A stretch of DNA of 64,000 nucleotides from Acanthaster planci (taxonomy: Eukaryota; Echinodermata; Asteroidea; Valvatida; Acanthasteridae), in assembly GCF_001949145.1 (NCBI RefSeq), contig NW_019091416.1:2889390-2953389 (forward strand). Reading direction: 5' to 3'. Positions within the stretch are counted from its first letter, which is position 1. Each line of letters opens with the position of its first letter. The notes beneath the pieces are model-generated. The model worked only from the letters and a program-made list of their open reading frames with translations. It made no database searches and was not told the origin of the DNA. The position numbers and the translations under genes were made by a program. Below, one piece after another: positions 25,611 through 36,449 of the stretch.

Positions 25611-26170
25611 AACCAACCACTTCACCTTTGTTTGCGGGGGCGACATACCGGTAACTAATGCAATGCGGCAAGCTATCTTTTAAAGTTCAAACTTCGGCCT
25701 CACCCTGGTGAACTCTCAAACAACCACTGGATAAAGTTCACATCCAAATTTATCTAGAAATGCCGTGGAATAACTACATGCAGTTTGTAACAATACGTAA
25801 GTGCCTACAAGATTCTACCGTGAACAGCGCCATCGCGAATCAGATTGGCGTCCACGAGAAAATTCGTGGTTTTATGTGAGCGCCTTGAAGAGGTAGTATT
25901 CAAGAGCTTGTTTTTTTGTACGTCACTCCAGAATCTCCTTATTCGGTGAGATCAACACTATGGTACTATGGTACATGCTATTGTCAAATGTAACGGTAGA
26001 CTTTTTCACTGAGACAGAAGGCTAGCAACGTCTAAGTGGCCGGCCCAACCCAGATTCATCCCCACTATAAAGCTAACAGGAGGCTGACATTTTGCAGTTG
26101 AAGTGGGCAGCAACACGCACGCAGGCACATTGTTAAACTTCAGACTGGATAAAGTTGGAGGTTCCCCCCC
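25611..26170 (-). repeat. upstream flank of the lectin pseudogene, duplicated unit
   Basis: Blocks here recur upstream of the intact lectin in the same order. AGATTCTACCGTGAACAGC near 25810 matches AGATTCTACTACGAACAGC near 29214. TGACATTTTGCAGTTGAAGTGG near 26088 and GGATAAAGTTG near 26147 match TGACATTTTGGATCTGAAGTGG near 29456 and AGATAAAGTTG near 29519. This suggests the duplication took in about 0.5-1 kb of 5' flank. Confidence 0.45.
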
Positions 26171-27962
26171 TGAAATCTAGAGTGAACACGCTCAGGCGAA
26201 CACATGAAGTCACTCATCCACTATGAGGGACAGACCATGCCCATTTTATTAATGAATGAGTCCATATAATGATTTTTTCTTTGTGCTCTTCTTTAATGGG
26301 ACCATGCAGAACAATGATTTATTTCAGCCCTTTAAATCGCACCTTTGTGTTTTAATTAACCTCATTCAAATGTTTTTGTTTAACTCTTTCAAGCTGCATT
26401 TTGGATTCTTTTTGGTTTTATACTGGTTTTATAATGCGAAATTCCATACTCCTGAACGAAATTCTGATGTCATTCAAGCACTGAACTTCAAGGTGTCCAC
26501 ACGGTTGGAACCAATTTGATGAATTAGATGAAACATGTTTAAAATCGTCTTGGTGGAAGGGTATGTGACTTTAAAAATAATGATATCAGCAAGTAAATTC
26601 ATCAGAGCAGTGTTTATATCTTTTGGGTTAGATGGGTATAGTATACAAATATTGACTGCTTCGAGTGGTAAAGTAAAACTAGCCTCCCGAGGTGGTCCAT
26701 GAAGCATTCTGTTTTCCAGAGGCGAACCAAGAGATAATGCAGTTTTTACAACACCTCACCCACAGGTTTACCCACAGGTTTACGCTACAAGACAAAATAC
26801 ACGCCTGGGTACTGTTTCTGTGCTACGGATATAGTTCTTTGGTTGCTACCGGTACAACTCTTTTTCAGAGCGAGACTGCATGTGTATAGTCTCTATAGTA
26901 GAACTAGCAAGCGTCACATGCCACACTTCAGGCCAATCAACATACAGATCAGGCCAATCAACATACAGATCCGTGGATGAGGCGTTGTAATACCATATAT
27001 GACATTCATAAGTGCATAGATATTAGCGACAGATAATTGTACAAATCTAACAGGGCCATATTGGTGCGTCTAAGGCTTATCTTCTTCATAAAAGTTTTTT
27101 CTTCTCTAACAAACCTGCTGAAAAGTTACATTAGAATAAATCAAGAAAATATCCCAGGAATAGAAAGCCAATTTTTCACTTAGAAGGAGAGAAAGCCAAC
27201 CACAAAAAGCTGTCCTTTTCAAAACTACGTAAATGGCAATGGTGATAAAGACAAAATACAAAAAGTCCAGTAGCATCACACTCTTCGCATATCCTGATAG
27301 GCAAATTTATGGAAGACCATTTTGCAGTCAAATACAGTTCCAGGGTGGAGAGGAAACTTCCATGAAAGTCATCTGAATGTTTCAGCAGTTATTCCTTCGA
27401 TGAATATCTTGGCAGCTTAGATATGAGATTATTTTCTTAAGGCATTCCGAAAGACTATCACTTCAAAATGTCTGAAACTGGAGTTTTTCTCGTAGAATTT
27501 TCCCACCAGAAAAGCGAACTGTTGAAGTTTTCAATCGATGCTAAACATTTAGTTAGAAGAAACTACTCTTTTGTTATTAGAGCTTTGCGGTGTGAACGAA
27601 ATCTAATTACAGTGCTCTACATACGTGTTTTCGTATTATCATTATTTTTTCTATTGTGATGTGCAACGGTCGAGGATTCTCACGAAAGAATGCTTCTTAC
27701 TGTATCAGCTCAAAGAAAAAAGGGCAAGTGGACTAGACAGGTGTATGTTTCTCCATCGACAGCTGGAATGGGTACCTCAGTGTTTGCCTCCGTGTGTGGT
27801 TATTGCCGGGGTCACTTGGGTTCTAGAAGTGACTTTGAAGTTACTGCGTTTGATAGCTTAGGGATCATTCCACATTCAGTGACCATGATTAGTAAAACTG
27901 ATGGCACACTTAAAAGAAGCTGAGTGGAAATCGGGGCGTTAAACGTCGCTGAGGTTTCTGCT
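26171..27962. other. spacer between lectin copies, no gene recognised
   Basis: No exon signature. It contains the 21-bp tandem pair at 26928-26969 and a CCCACAGGTTTA-type doublet near 26759-26783. The 3' UTR of the intact lectin (- strand) should occupy the right end, but no AATAAA was found close to its stop. Confidence 0.4.
26928..26969 (+). repeat. 21-bp unit x2 tandem repeat
   Basis: TCAGGCCAATCAACATACAGA is present twice head to tail without mismatch. Confidence 0.85.
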
Positions 27963-28475
27963 CTAGTAGGAGACAGGCCGTGGTCGCTCACAAAAGAAGG
28001 GCTGCTTATCAGTGCAACGGATGTCATTCCAATAGCCGGACACGGTAGCTACCTCGCCGCAATCCTCGTTGTGGCCTCTGTTGTCAGGCTGCCCGGCGTT
28101 CCAGTTGTGGTAGGACATTGGCCTGTTGGTGCCAACCCATTTGTAATGGCCCTCCGAGTCGATGTCGTTCAGCCCGATCCAGTAGTTCGAGAACAGCCCT
28201 CCCCCTTTCTCAGCGAACATATGGTGGATGAACTGCGCCTCGCTTGCCGTGTTGAGAGACACCAAGTTGGCCCGGTGGTCTAGGCCGTTGCAGTAGCTTT
28301 GGGCGGCGTGCCAGTCCATCTCCTTGCCCACGAAGCGATAACAGCGGTTACCCCGGAGGGTCCAGAACGGCGGACAGCAGAACACTCGCTTCGGCTTCCG
28401 CTGCGACGGACCCGCTTCCACGAAGGAAGCACTCGCGGCCAAACAGAGAATCAGTATAACCAACCAACGGCCCAT
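27963..28475 (-). CDS. secreted C-type lectin, single CTLD, QPD type
   Basis: The 170-residue protein starts with a signal peptide (about residues 1-21, hydrophobic LVILILCLAAS core) and continues as one long-form C-type lectin domain to its end. Visible hallmarks are the CCPPFW opening with C34 and C45, C62 and C162 as the outer disulfide, C139 and C154 as the inner one, WIGL at 99-102, QPD at 129-131, E137 and WND at 149-151. All the usual Ca2+ site-2 ligands are therefore present. By family knowledge QPD predicts galactose-type rather than mannose-type binding. C33 is an extra cysteine that could link subunits. The organisation resembles echinoidin-like lectins. The whole open frame lies in one exon with no intron between signal peptide and domain. 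A degraded duplicate lies downstream at 25270-25610. Likely role: extracellular Ca2+-dependent carbohydrate binding, for example in immunity; the ligand is inferred only. Confidence 0.93.
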   Translation of the reverse strand: MGRWLVILILCLAASASFVEAGPSQRKPKRVFCCPPFWTLRGNRCYRFVGKEMDWHAAQSYCNGLDHRANLVSLNTASEAQFIHHMFAEKGGGLFSNYWIGLNDIDSEGHYKWVGTNRPMSYHNWNAGQPDNRGHNEDCGEVATVSGYWNDIRCTDKQPFFCERPRPVSY

Positions 28476-29205
28476 TTTGACGGCAGGAACGAGTAGAAGC
28501 TACTCCGCTTACTTCAGAAAGATGATTATGCTTTGGTTCGTAAACGAATAATGAATGTGAACTGTCTGAACCTAGCCCCCACTCCTTTGTTTACACACTG
28601 TCTACAAATGAAATCGTGGGGGCGCCAATTTACTCATATACCCAACTGTACTGGCAGCCGACAGGTCGTCCCGAATTCACGTTGCAATCTGTTCGAGCCC
28701 TCACCGTATAGGATTTCATACGAGCAATAAATCGGGCAACACTTATGATTGAGGGAACAAATAACTTGCAATCACAGGTGTCACTAGAGGGGGGTGTTGG
28801 GGAGTGTCACACCCCGTTAATTAGTTTTGTCGGCAAAATCATGGTCTGTCGGCAAAATAAGAAAACCCGAAGAATGGAGAATGAAGATGAAAGGAATGGG
28901 GATGCAGTACACTCGTTTTGCGTGACGGTCCGCCGGCAAGTGTCATGTGGCAAACCCCCCCCCCAACATTCAAAATAGCCTAGCGACGCCCGTGCTTGCA
29001 ATTTTGTGGATGAATTTAGCTCATTCCAACGACCTCTAGGGCATTCAGGCCGAGGGCGGACGATCCACCTTCAAACTGGACTTTAAACGTTGCCGTCGTC
29101 CAGGCGAAGCTTTAAGCCAGGACTGCAGTGCGCAATGTAACGCGAAAACGAAGTGCACGTTTAAAAACTGCCGAAAAAAGGGTCTAGAGTCTACAGTGAA
29201 TCGAG
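28476..29205. other. 5' flank of the C-type lectin
   Basis: This is upstream sequence for the - strand lectin gene. The ATG at 28475 has the context CGTCAAAATGG, with purines at -3 and +4. No convincing TATA box was found. Homopolymer tracts of G (28790-28793) and C (28958-28966) are present. No other gene seen. Confidence 0.4.
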
Positions 29206-29540
29206 ATTACCGAGATTCTACTACGAACAGCATTATGCAGAGACAAACTGCATCCAAGAAAACATTCACGCCATCTTAATGATTGTTGCACCGCCCTTGT
29301 TTACTCTTACCACAATAATCTTTCACTAACATTCGAGTGGATCAACGGAATGGCTCGGGTGCGTGCTATTCGACCTGAAAGCTTTGATTATAGGTGTGTT
29401 CACAATGACAAATGCATAGATAGCAACGGGTAAGTGTTTAGACTAACCCAGGTACTGACATTTTGGATCTGAAGTGGATACCAACATACTGGTAGACAAA
29501 TTTTTTAATGATTGGCCAGATAAAGTTGATAGTTAACGAT
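29206..29540 (-). repeat. upstream flank of the intact lectin, duplicated unit
   Basis: Counterpart of 25611-26170. Ordered similar blocks (AGATTCTAC, GAACAGC, CTGACATTTTG, GAAGTGG, ATAAAGTTG) are shared with the flank of the lectin pseudogene. Confidence 0.45.
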
Positions 29541-29929
29541 GTCAAATATACAAGAAGCTTGAGATATTAAACACACGCACAGTTCTATTGTGTTAGACGG
29601 ACACACATCGTCACTTTGTGATTTAGGATTATGTGTTTTTCATGATTCTGGGGATCTTTGTTTTATTTTAAGCATTTTAAGTTTTTAAGTTTATAAACAT
29701 TGTTGTGACGTCATTATGACGGAGACATTTGTCAGGTAATGCCGCTAAAATGCCTGTTCTTTTTAACAGGCCTAGTTTGATAACAAAAACCCCAAAATAC
29801 CACTATTAAACCTTCCATTCATTTAAAGACTGAAAGACAAACATAACTGAAACATCTCAGTGTTTGTGTTTTGGCAAACACAACGTTCTTCCTATTGTCT
29901 TTTAAAAGCGGAGACCCCAAATCTCCGGG

Positions 29930-30285
29930 GCCTGGAACCAGTCAGCGGCATGCCGTTGTAGTGGTAGCATGTGGTGGGTGTCCCTGAATAGCGATCAGCA
30001 TGGCGGGCAGCAGGCTCAGCTCAGCCCAATAAAAAAAAAGACGACATCCACGGGCGATCTGCAACGCCCTTATCCTGAGACTGGGATCGTTTGGGGCCGA
30101 AACTGTGGAAAAAGATTGATGTGTGCCTCTGCAGGGCCATCTTTGAATGGTGCTGAATATGACACAATACTAACTTATCAGTTAGATGCTTTGAAAAAAA
30201 ATTACAAGGAGCCTCTCACTGCTAGCCCAAACCTGTCACTTGAAGCTCGAGGTGACCTAACTACATCTATATTACAGTGAATGCG
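29930..30285 (+). other. open frame of unknown origin, possible repeat remnant
   Basis: A 103-codon open frame (29969-30280, GTG at its first position, stop TGA) lies in a slightly GC-richer stretch. The translation has no domain that I recognise. Preceding text (GCATGCCGTTGTAGTGGTAGC) and the run of nine A at 30031-30039 look more like a dispersed repeat than a host exon. Splice signals and initiator context are not convincing. I treat it as an unclassified remnant. Confidence 0.25.
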
Positions 30286-32157
30286 AAACCCAGGTAAAAA
30301 AATCTGCATTAGCATTATTAACACATGTAATATATCTAGGTCCTGCCGTACTTCAGAATTGAACTCTTGATATTCTGACAATGATCACAACTGATAACAC
30401 TGACATAAAAAGGGTAATGAAAGCACTTTTGGTGGGTAAATAACATTGCATTACACGCAGTCCACCTGAATACCGAGGGCAAAAAGGGTTTGCCTGTTTG
30501 CCATTATCTGCGGGGCCCATCCCAAACTTTAAGTAATCAGAGTGTTATGGTGCCCAGCAACATGAGAGCTGATTTTAGCACACCTTGGTCCTATGCAAAG
30601 GAATAACGTGTGGGTCAAATGTCAGGCTTTTTCTTCAAGATTCGGAGATGGGTGCTGCTGACTTTTAAACCGTGTTCGAATTGCAGAACCGAGACGAGCA
30701 AAGCATATATTCTCATAGTTTTGACTGGACGGGAATATATTACCTCCAATGGGTTATCGGTTCTTTGCTGATTGAGCTGATTTCTTTTAAGGGGTTTTCC
30801 TGCACCATGAGCTTAATGGGCCTGCATGTCACGTGCATGCATCCCAGAAGAAGGTGATCAAAAGCACTGACATTTGCGGGGTTTACAATGTCGCTGTTTT
30901 AGAATCATCATCAAAAGATGGCGCTGTGCATGCTTTCCATCCGCCAACCATTTGGAACCTAGACTGACTCTGAAAGTTGCGGCCAAGTTGAGAGTTAAAA
31001 TGAGTGGCGCCTGTGGGAGTAGTCACTTCCAAAGGGCTGTGGCATTTTTCCTCGACGTCAAGGCATGTATTGCTCCCAGTCGAAGCCGCAGTCAGTTGAC
31101 GCAGTTGTTGGATTCAAGCATGGTATTGCAGTGGCCCCTCTCCAGCCTGAACTACTAGTCACCAGCTATTTGAAATTTCAGGCTATTCGTGGTGAACGAC
31201 AACCACACAAACTCATAAGAGATATATTCCTCACGTATGTTTCACCCCCATTCTACGTGGGGAAATTCACGACTTTGACCTTGCACGGCGGTTACTTGAC
31301 CGGACCCTCGTGAATCGTACAGAATTGTCCTTAGCAACTTGCCAATCCCCTGTTGAGCCTTCTCGTTTTGAGGACCTCGTTCATTTGCACAAAGTTAACA
31401 AACGATGACATTGAAACTCTTTGTGTGTGCTCTAGAAGGCTTAAACCGAATAAAACACTACAAAATCATGAAAAGAAATGCTACATAAATATTAAATTTA
31501 GCCTCAAAGTGGTTGCTAAGATGATAAATTATTTCCATTTTCCATCGATCAGTTGCTCTTTTTTTCCACTAAATTCCTCAATTTTAAAAGGTTTCCCAGA
31601 ACAGTGAGACAGTGCATACGACAGGCCAGAATCTCAACTACACAGTACATGTACATGCACATGGAAATTCTCGACGGGAGCCGGTGTACATGTTCATGTG
31701 ATTCATGCGTGTATAGTACATGTCAAACTGGGGATATATACCGCTAATTTCAACATTTTCCTGGCAGTTTTTTAAGGTCAGATAGACTACGGTTTCAATA
31801 ATAAACTTCATGTTAACTTACTGTACTTTTATGTTCGTCTTTCGTTCCCGAGTCACTGGATTCTTACGCTCGCAAGGCCGTAAGATTATGCAGGATGAAC
31901 AGAATCTGTGTTGAGTTTGGGAAGAGAAAAAAATCTAGCAGAAAACCGTCAGCAAATCTAAAACCCTCACACCTTTCTCCACCACATCCCACTTTTGAAA
32001 ACTTCAGGAAAACTTCGAATTCTTTGTTTAAAGCCTTCAAAAATCGCATCAAAACGTAAACAAACTACCGCTTTTCACAAAAATCACCAGTTTTGACCAA
32101 TCTGCAGTACCATAGTATACTATTTCTCAATTTTATTTTCACAAAACACGTTAGGAA
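30286..32157. other. intergenic, no gene recognised
   Basis: No supported gene. Around 31650-31725 the word GTACATGT/ACATG recurs several times in a short space without forming a regular array. Confidence 0.4.
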
Positions 32158-32167
32158 AGGCCTTATC

Positions 32168-32421
32168 TTATATATAACGGGTTTGCCCTTACCCAACGTA
32201 TATTAATAAACATTGTATGCTCAGTGCTTGTCCGAGAGCTTGCGAAAAAAACCTCACAAGCTTACTCGGGTGGGACTCGAACCCACGACCTCCTGCTTAC
32301 TAGTGCAGACGTCTTAACCACTCGACCACCGAGCTTGCCGGGGTCGGTTGGCCGGTCCAAGTCAAATGAAGCAGCGGGTACCGCGAACTATTAAGGGTAA
32401 GGGCAAACCCGTTATATATAA
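32168..32421. mobile_element. inverted-repeat element carrying a tRNA-like unit
   Basis: Perfect 27-bp terminal inverted repeats (32168-32194 and 32395-32421, containing TATAACGGGTTTGCCCTTA) bound a 254-bp element. The middle holds a tRNA-like sequence on the - strand at 32262-32335 and, beyond it, a run of seven A on the + strand (T7 terminator on the - strand). A 13-bp direct repeat, AGGCCTTATCTTA, lies at 32158-32170 and again at 32459-32471, so the inserted segment may extend to 32458. It looks like a MITE or composite SINE; there is no protein-coding capacity. Confidence 0.7.
32262..32335 (-). pseudogene. tRNA-derived sequence, probably not a working tRNA
   Basis: On the - strand a cloverleaf can be drawn. 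The acceptor AGCTCGG pairs with CCGAGTA (6 of 7, one G-U), the D stem is GTC/GAC, and the T arm GTGGG-TTCGAGT-CCCAC is perfect. The A box (TGGTCGAGTGG) and B box (GGTTCGAGTCC) fit the Pol III consensus. The anticodon stem TCTGC/GCAGG closes an eight-base loop, ACTAGTAA. Removing one base would give a threonine-type AGT anticodon loop. The eight-base loop and the mismatched first pair argue against a functional tRNA. A T7 terminator follows about 13 bases downstream, so Pol III transcription is plausible. Confidence 0.7.
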
Positions 32422-32637
32422 TTAACATCTCCCCCACGCAAAAATACATCTTGAAAATAGGCCTTATCTTACCATGAAAATGTTTTGGGCAGGAATTTTT
32501 ATTTCCAAAAAGTGAAAATAAGACGTAAATTTCGTGAAATGAAGCAGCTGTTTGCCTGGCACGAATAAGCCATTTGCGAGTTAAATTTGAATAAAATCTG
32601 GTATATACACTGAGTTCTTTAAATTCACGTGAACATA

Positions 32638-32863
32638 ACAATTTGAATTCTCTATACTAAAACCACTGTTGCTATACCTCGTGATTCGGGGCAAGCTTTT
32701 GCTTAGTTAAGTAAGAGACGCCTTGCAACAATACACTGTTCTCAACGGATAAGAACGACACAAAGGAACCAGTCCATTCCAGAGATGGTGGTCGCTATGC
32801 GAAAGCTTGCCCCTTATGACGAGGTATAGCAACAGTTTTTTTAGTCTGGGGAATTCAAATTGT
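32638..32863. repeat. inverted-repeat element, 63-bp arms
   Basis: The left arm (32638-32700, beginning ACAATTTGAATTC and containing ACTGTTGCTATACCTCGT and GGGGCAAGCTTT) is mirrored by 32801-32863 with about 86% identity. It lies about 170 bp from the tRNA-bearing element. No target-site duplication is evident and there is no coding capacity. Confidence 0.75.
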
Positions 32864-35481
32864 CGTTTCTATGCAACCACATAACACAGTGTACCAGATT
32901 TTATTCAAATTTAACTCGCAAGTGGCTTATAAGTTCCCATGGCCCTCATTCAATCCAAATTACCCTAAAAATGGGACATGCGCAGTTAGTAATTTCCCTC
33001 TGAAGCATACGTGTCCTTCGCATGGCGCTACCGCAAGTCTTTCCACTTATCACCAGCTATTGTTACCTGCATGAAATGCAGCCCATTTAGATGCTCAAAG
33101 CATTCCTATGGTAGCGTGTCTTCCACGGCAAAAGGAAAAATACAATGAGTTCAGCTTCAAACAATGCAGTTGGAAAACAAAGGGGGAGAGAAGCTGCAGG
33201 TGATTTTCATTCCATAATTGTCTATACAAATGGACAGGGGGCTAAAACCAGGCCTTGAATTCAACGGGGAAAAACATCCTAACTCTTTTGAGTGGAATGG
33301 TTCCATTTTGCACCTCCTAAATACGATAATGTAAGAGCAAAGGGAATTTTCCCACCTACTGCCAATGGTTTCACCTGTCAACTACACGTACATGTACATT
33401 CCGGAGGAAGGATACATATGAGGAAGGATACACTGCTCGTGGAGCCTGAGTGTTCCGGCGGGCACAGAATGTTTGACGGTATGTCACGTCGTTACATTGG
33501 ACGCTAACGATGGATCAGTGGAAGCAACATAGGCCTATTTGAACACTAATTACTGCTGAATTGGAAGTCTGACATCAGGTACGTTTCTCAGTGTTCTGGC
33601 CAGGCACCCTTTCGTTTAAGTCGTTTGCACCCCTCCATCTCTAACGTCTGGCTTACGAGCATCGTTTTGTGCATATATCATAGAAGCATAGCCTTCGTCA
33701 TGAAAATGATAACATGGAGAGAAAAAATAAAACAATTCTAATGGTCACATTCAAAAGAAAAGTTGATTTTTATACAAAATTGTGTCAATGCATTTGTTTT
33801 GTTTGTGCAGTTCTGTGCTTTTTATATATCAAATTTCCAAGTTTGAAGGAGAAAAGTGAATAATGAGAATTTGAAAAGCTAAAGTGACAAAAAGGGCATA
33901 TGAACAGAATGATTTGAAGAATTTAGCTGTAAAAATAAGAAAATCACCTTTCCAATTTTACCAAAATAGATCCAATGCTGTTCTGAACCAAACAAACAAA
34001 AACAACAAGTTAAACAGAGACCGTAACAGGTAAACACTCGGTTTTTAACATGTCCTGGCATTAGGCCTAAAGATGGCCGACAGAGATGTTGCTACGAGAG
34101 GCTATTAGGGTTCACCTGTTTTTTTCTCCACGTGAAAAGGCTGGAGAGCTTGTTCGCCATTCGGAGCTGAACAAACGAATGAGGCCATGCACTGGTTCCT
34201 GATCTTTTCCTGATCCTGTGAAAGGATCTATTCTTAACTCCCCCCCCATTCAAAAACTCTTCAGAAATGTGCTGTCTGTGGAGAATTACACAGCAACTCA
34301 CTCAATTAATTTTATCGTCAAGCGATTGCGCCCTCTTTTGACTATAGGATATTTAGAGTGATAGTTCTGCGATCCAAGTTTGCTTTTCCTCACTGACCTG
34401 GGCGCTGAGATGGCGTCATTTCTTTGGGTGTGATTTCTTCGAATCCTCAGTGGATAGAATTTATTTGAACTCATCACATATATGACAACCGACCTTCAAA
34501 CGCCTTACATTTGTATGTAAAACGGGTGAGGATAATATTGTAATTTACCCAGAAGGCTTTAAGACGCCTGTACTTCTGTCATGATTGATTTGTTTAACCC
34601 ATTTTTTTGAATGGCATTGTTCAATTTCCAGTTTTTTTGCAAATTGTTGGGCAAATATCTGACACAATGTCTTCGTAGATTGTAGGAAGATCCATGCGGG
34701 GAAAAAAGCTTCCGATAGAAAATGCTGTTAGTACGGTTTTTGCGTCGGAAAAAAAAAGTAATGGTCTTTAAATATACGCGACTCGTGAAGCCAAATCAGT
34801 AGAAATGGCGCACTCTCTTGTTCATGGAAGAAAATTGCAATCTTCTTCTTTGCCAATCGATTGGCAACCTAACGATTTATTTGGATTTGATTGTTATCTG
34901 TCAACCTTAATCCAACGGTGTCTTGATGGCCCAAGATATGGTCTGCAGTGAAGGAAAAGTGGCATGGGGCCGCAGAAGGCAGGAATCCAATCTGACCTGG
35001 GAAAAAAAAATTAATGCATTGGGCTGTAAACCTTTCTGATGTTCATATGGAATCTGGTCGGTTGCTATTAGTAGATATCTCGACTGATGTAATTAAGGGA
35101 TTTCATTTAAATTATTTAAACCATGTTATGAATTTTTCCTGATCTTTTCTGGGGATGGACAAAAGTTTGATTTTTTATTCCCTTTCAACTAACTATTGTC
35201 TATACTTGACAGTAATAGCAACAATGGTTATAACCTTTCTGCTACCGTGGCGACGTCTTTGTTAGACTGTAGCACTTGTTTTGGCTCAACATTACCGTCT
35301 AATGCCACCAGACTATTCACACCCGGGGCAGATCTTACTCAGAACCCGTATAGGCCTTTCTGATTTCGTCAAATGGGCCTTGAACGGGTGTGATGTGGTC
35401 AGCTGTGCGTTTTATAATTCAAAACAAGAAAGGAAAGTCAGCAGAATATGTCACCAAGAGGCAGTGCCAAAATGTAGTACG
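32864..35481. other. intergenic, no gene recognised
   Basis: No exon supported. A 13-bp word (GAGGAAGGATACA) occurs nearly twice in tandem around 33401-33432. Confidence 0.4.
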
Positions 35482-35644
35482 AGTGATTCATAATAGTACG
35501 CCTCCAAGAGTTTGCAAAGCGTTGACCAATCACAGTGCGCGATATCTGTCAACCCTTTCCAGACGCTCATTGGGTCAACAAATTTCGCGCATTGTGATTG
35601 GTCAACGCGTTGCAAACTCTTGGAGGCAAACTGTTGTGAATCGC
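35482..35644. repeat. inverted-repeat element (MITE-like)
   Basis: The core 35501-35626 is a near-perfect palindrome. CCTCCAAGAGTTTGCAA, GCGTTGACCAATCACA and TGCGCGA on the left are mirrored on the right with few mismatches, leaving a short loop near 35560. Weaker pairing (GTGATTCA against TGTGAATC) extends the ends. The frames that run through it on both strands are shadows of the palindrome. Confidence 0.75.
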
Positions 35645-36449
35645 CCGTATTGAGGATTCTTCCACGCGCCATGAAGGGTCTGTGCAATGAATTCCAACTT
35701 CAACACTTGAAAATACATCTCTGTGTTTCAAATAATTTTATTTTCAATTTTTGTTTGCTCTAAATTCATTTAAAAAGTTATTTTGGCGCTTTTTGTTTCT
35801 TATGCTCGTGCGAATTTCCATTTTCCCGAGCAAACATGTAATATCATTCTGTGTACAAAGCCTCATTTGCAGGTGCATTAATTTGTGGATAAAAAGAACT
35901 GCTATATGATTCATGATAATTAAGATTTTAAATTTCCTTTTCTATGATGATTCATTTTAGTTTTAGTAGGAGGCGGTTGGCCTACGAGCAACCCTTTCTC
36001 ACAAATGCTTTCAATTAACAAATTTTGGGTTCACAATTTGTTACAGAGCAACCGGTTAAATGATAAGTGCCTTCACAGCAACAGCGCCCTCACTTTTCAG
36101 GAAGAGCACGGACTGTTTGAAAGCTTTTGAACACGCTTAACTCCAAAAAGATGAGAAATTAATTTGATATCATTGAAGAAAAGTATAAAACGTGCATCGA
36201 AACACTTCATCACCTCAACCCTTGTATCAGTAAATATGAAGCGGAAGGCAGAAATCAGTGTTAAATATATGCATACCAATGACTGCCTGTATGAAAAATG
36301 CACTAGCAGTTTACGGAACAAAAGAGACGCCTATAGAATTTAGTAAATATCAACAAGCTCTATTTATGTATAAATATTAATTAGTTTATTACCGCACTCT
36401 TATAGTGATATGTTTACACTGAATTGTAACACCACGTAACTAATTGGAT
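35645..36449. other. intergenic, possibly eroded retrotransposon sequence on the right
   Basis: No gene recognised. The right end may contain more decayed reverse-transcriptase sequence belonging to the LINE remnant that follows, but I could not read a continuous frame. Confidence 0.35.

Noticed and set aside
32262-32335. Functional tRNA-Thr gene
   Set aside because: Eight-base anticodon loop, mismatched first acceptor pair and location inside a transposon-like element.
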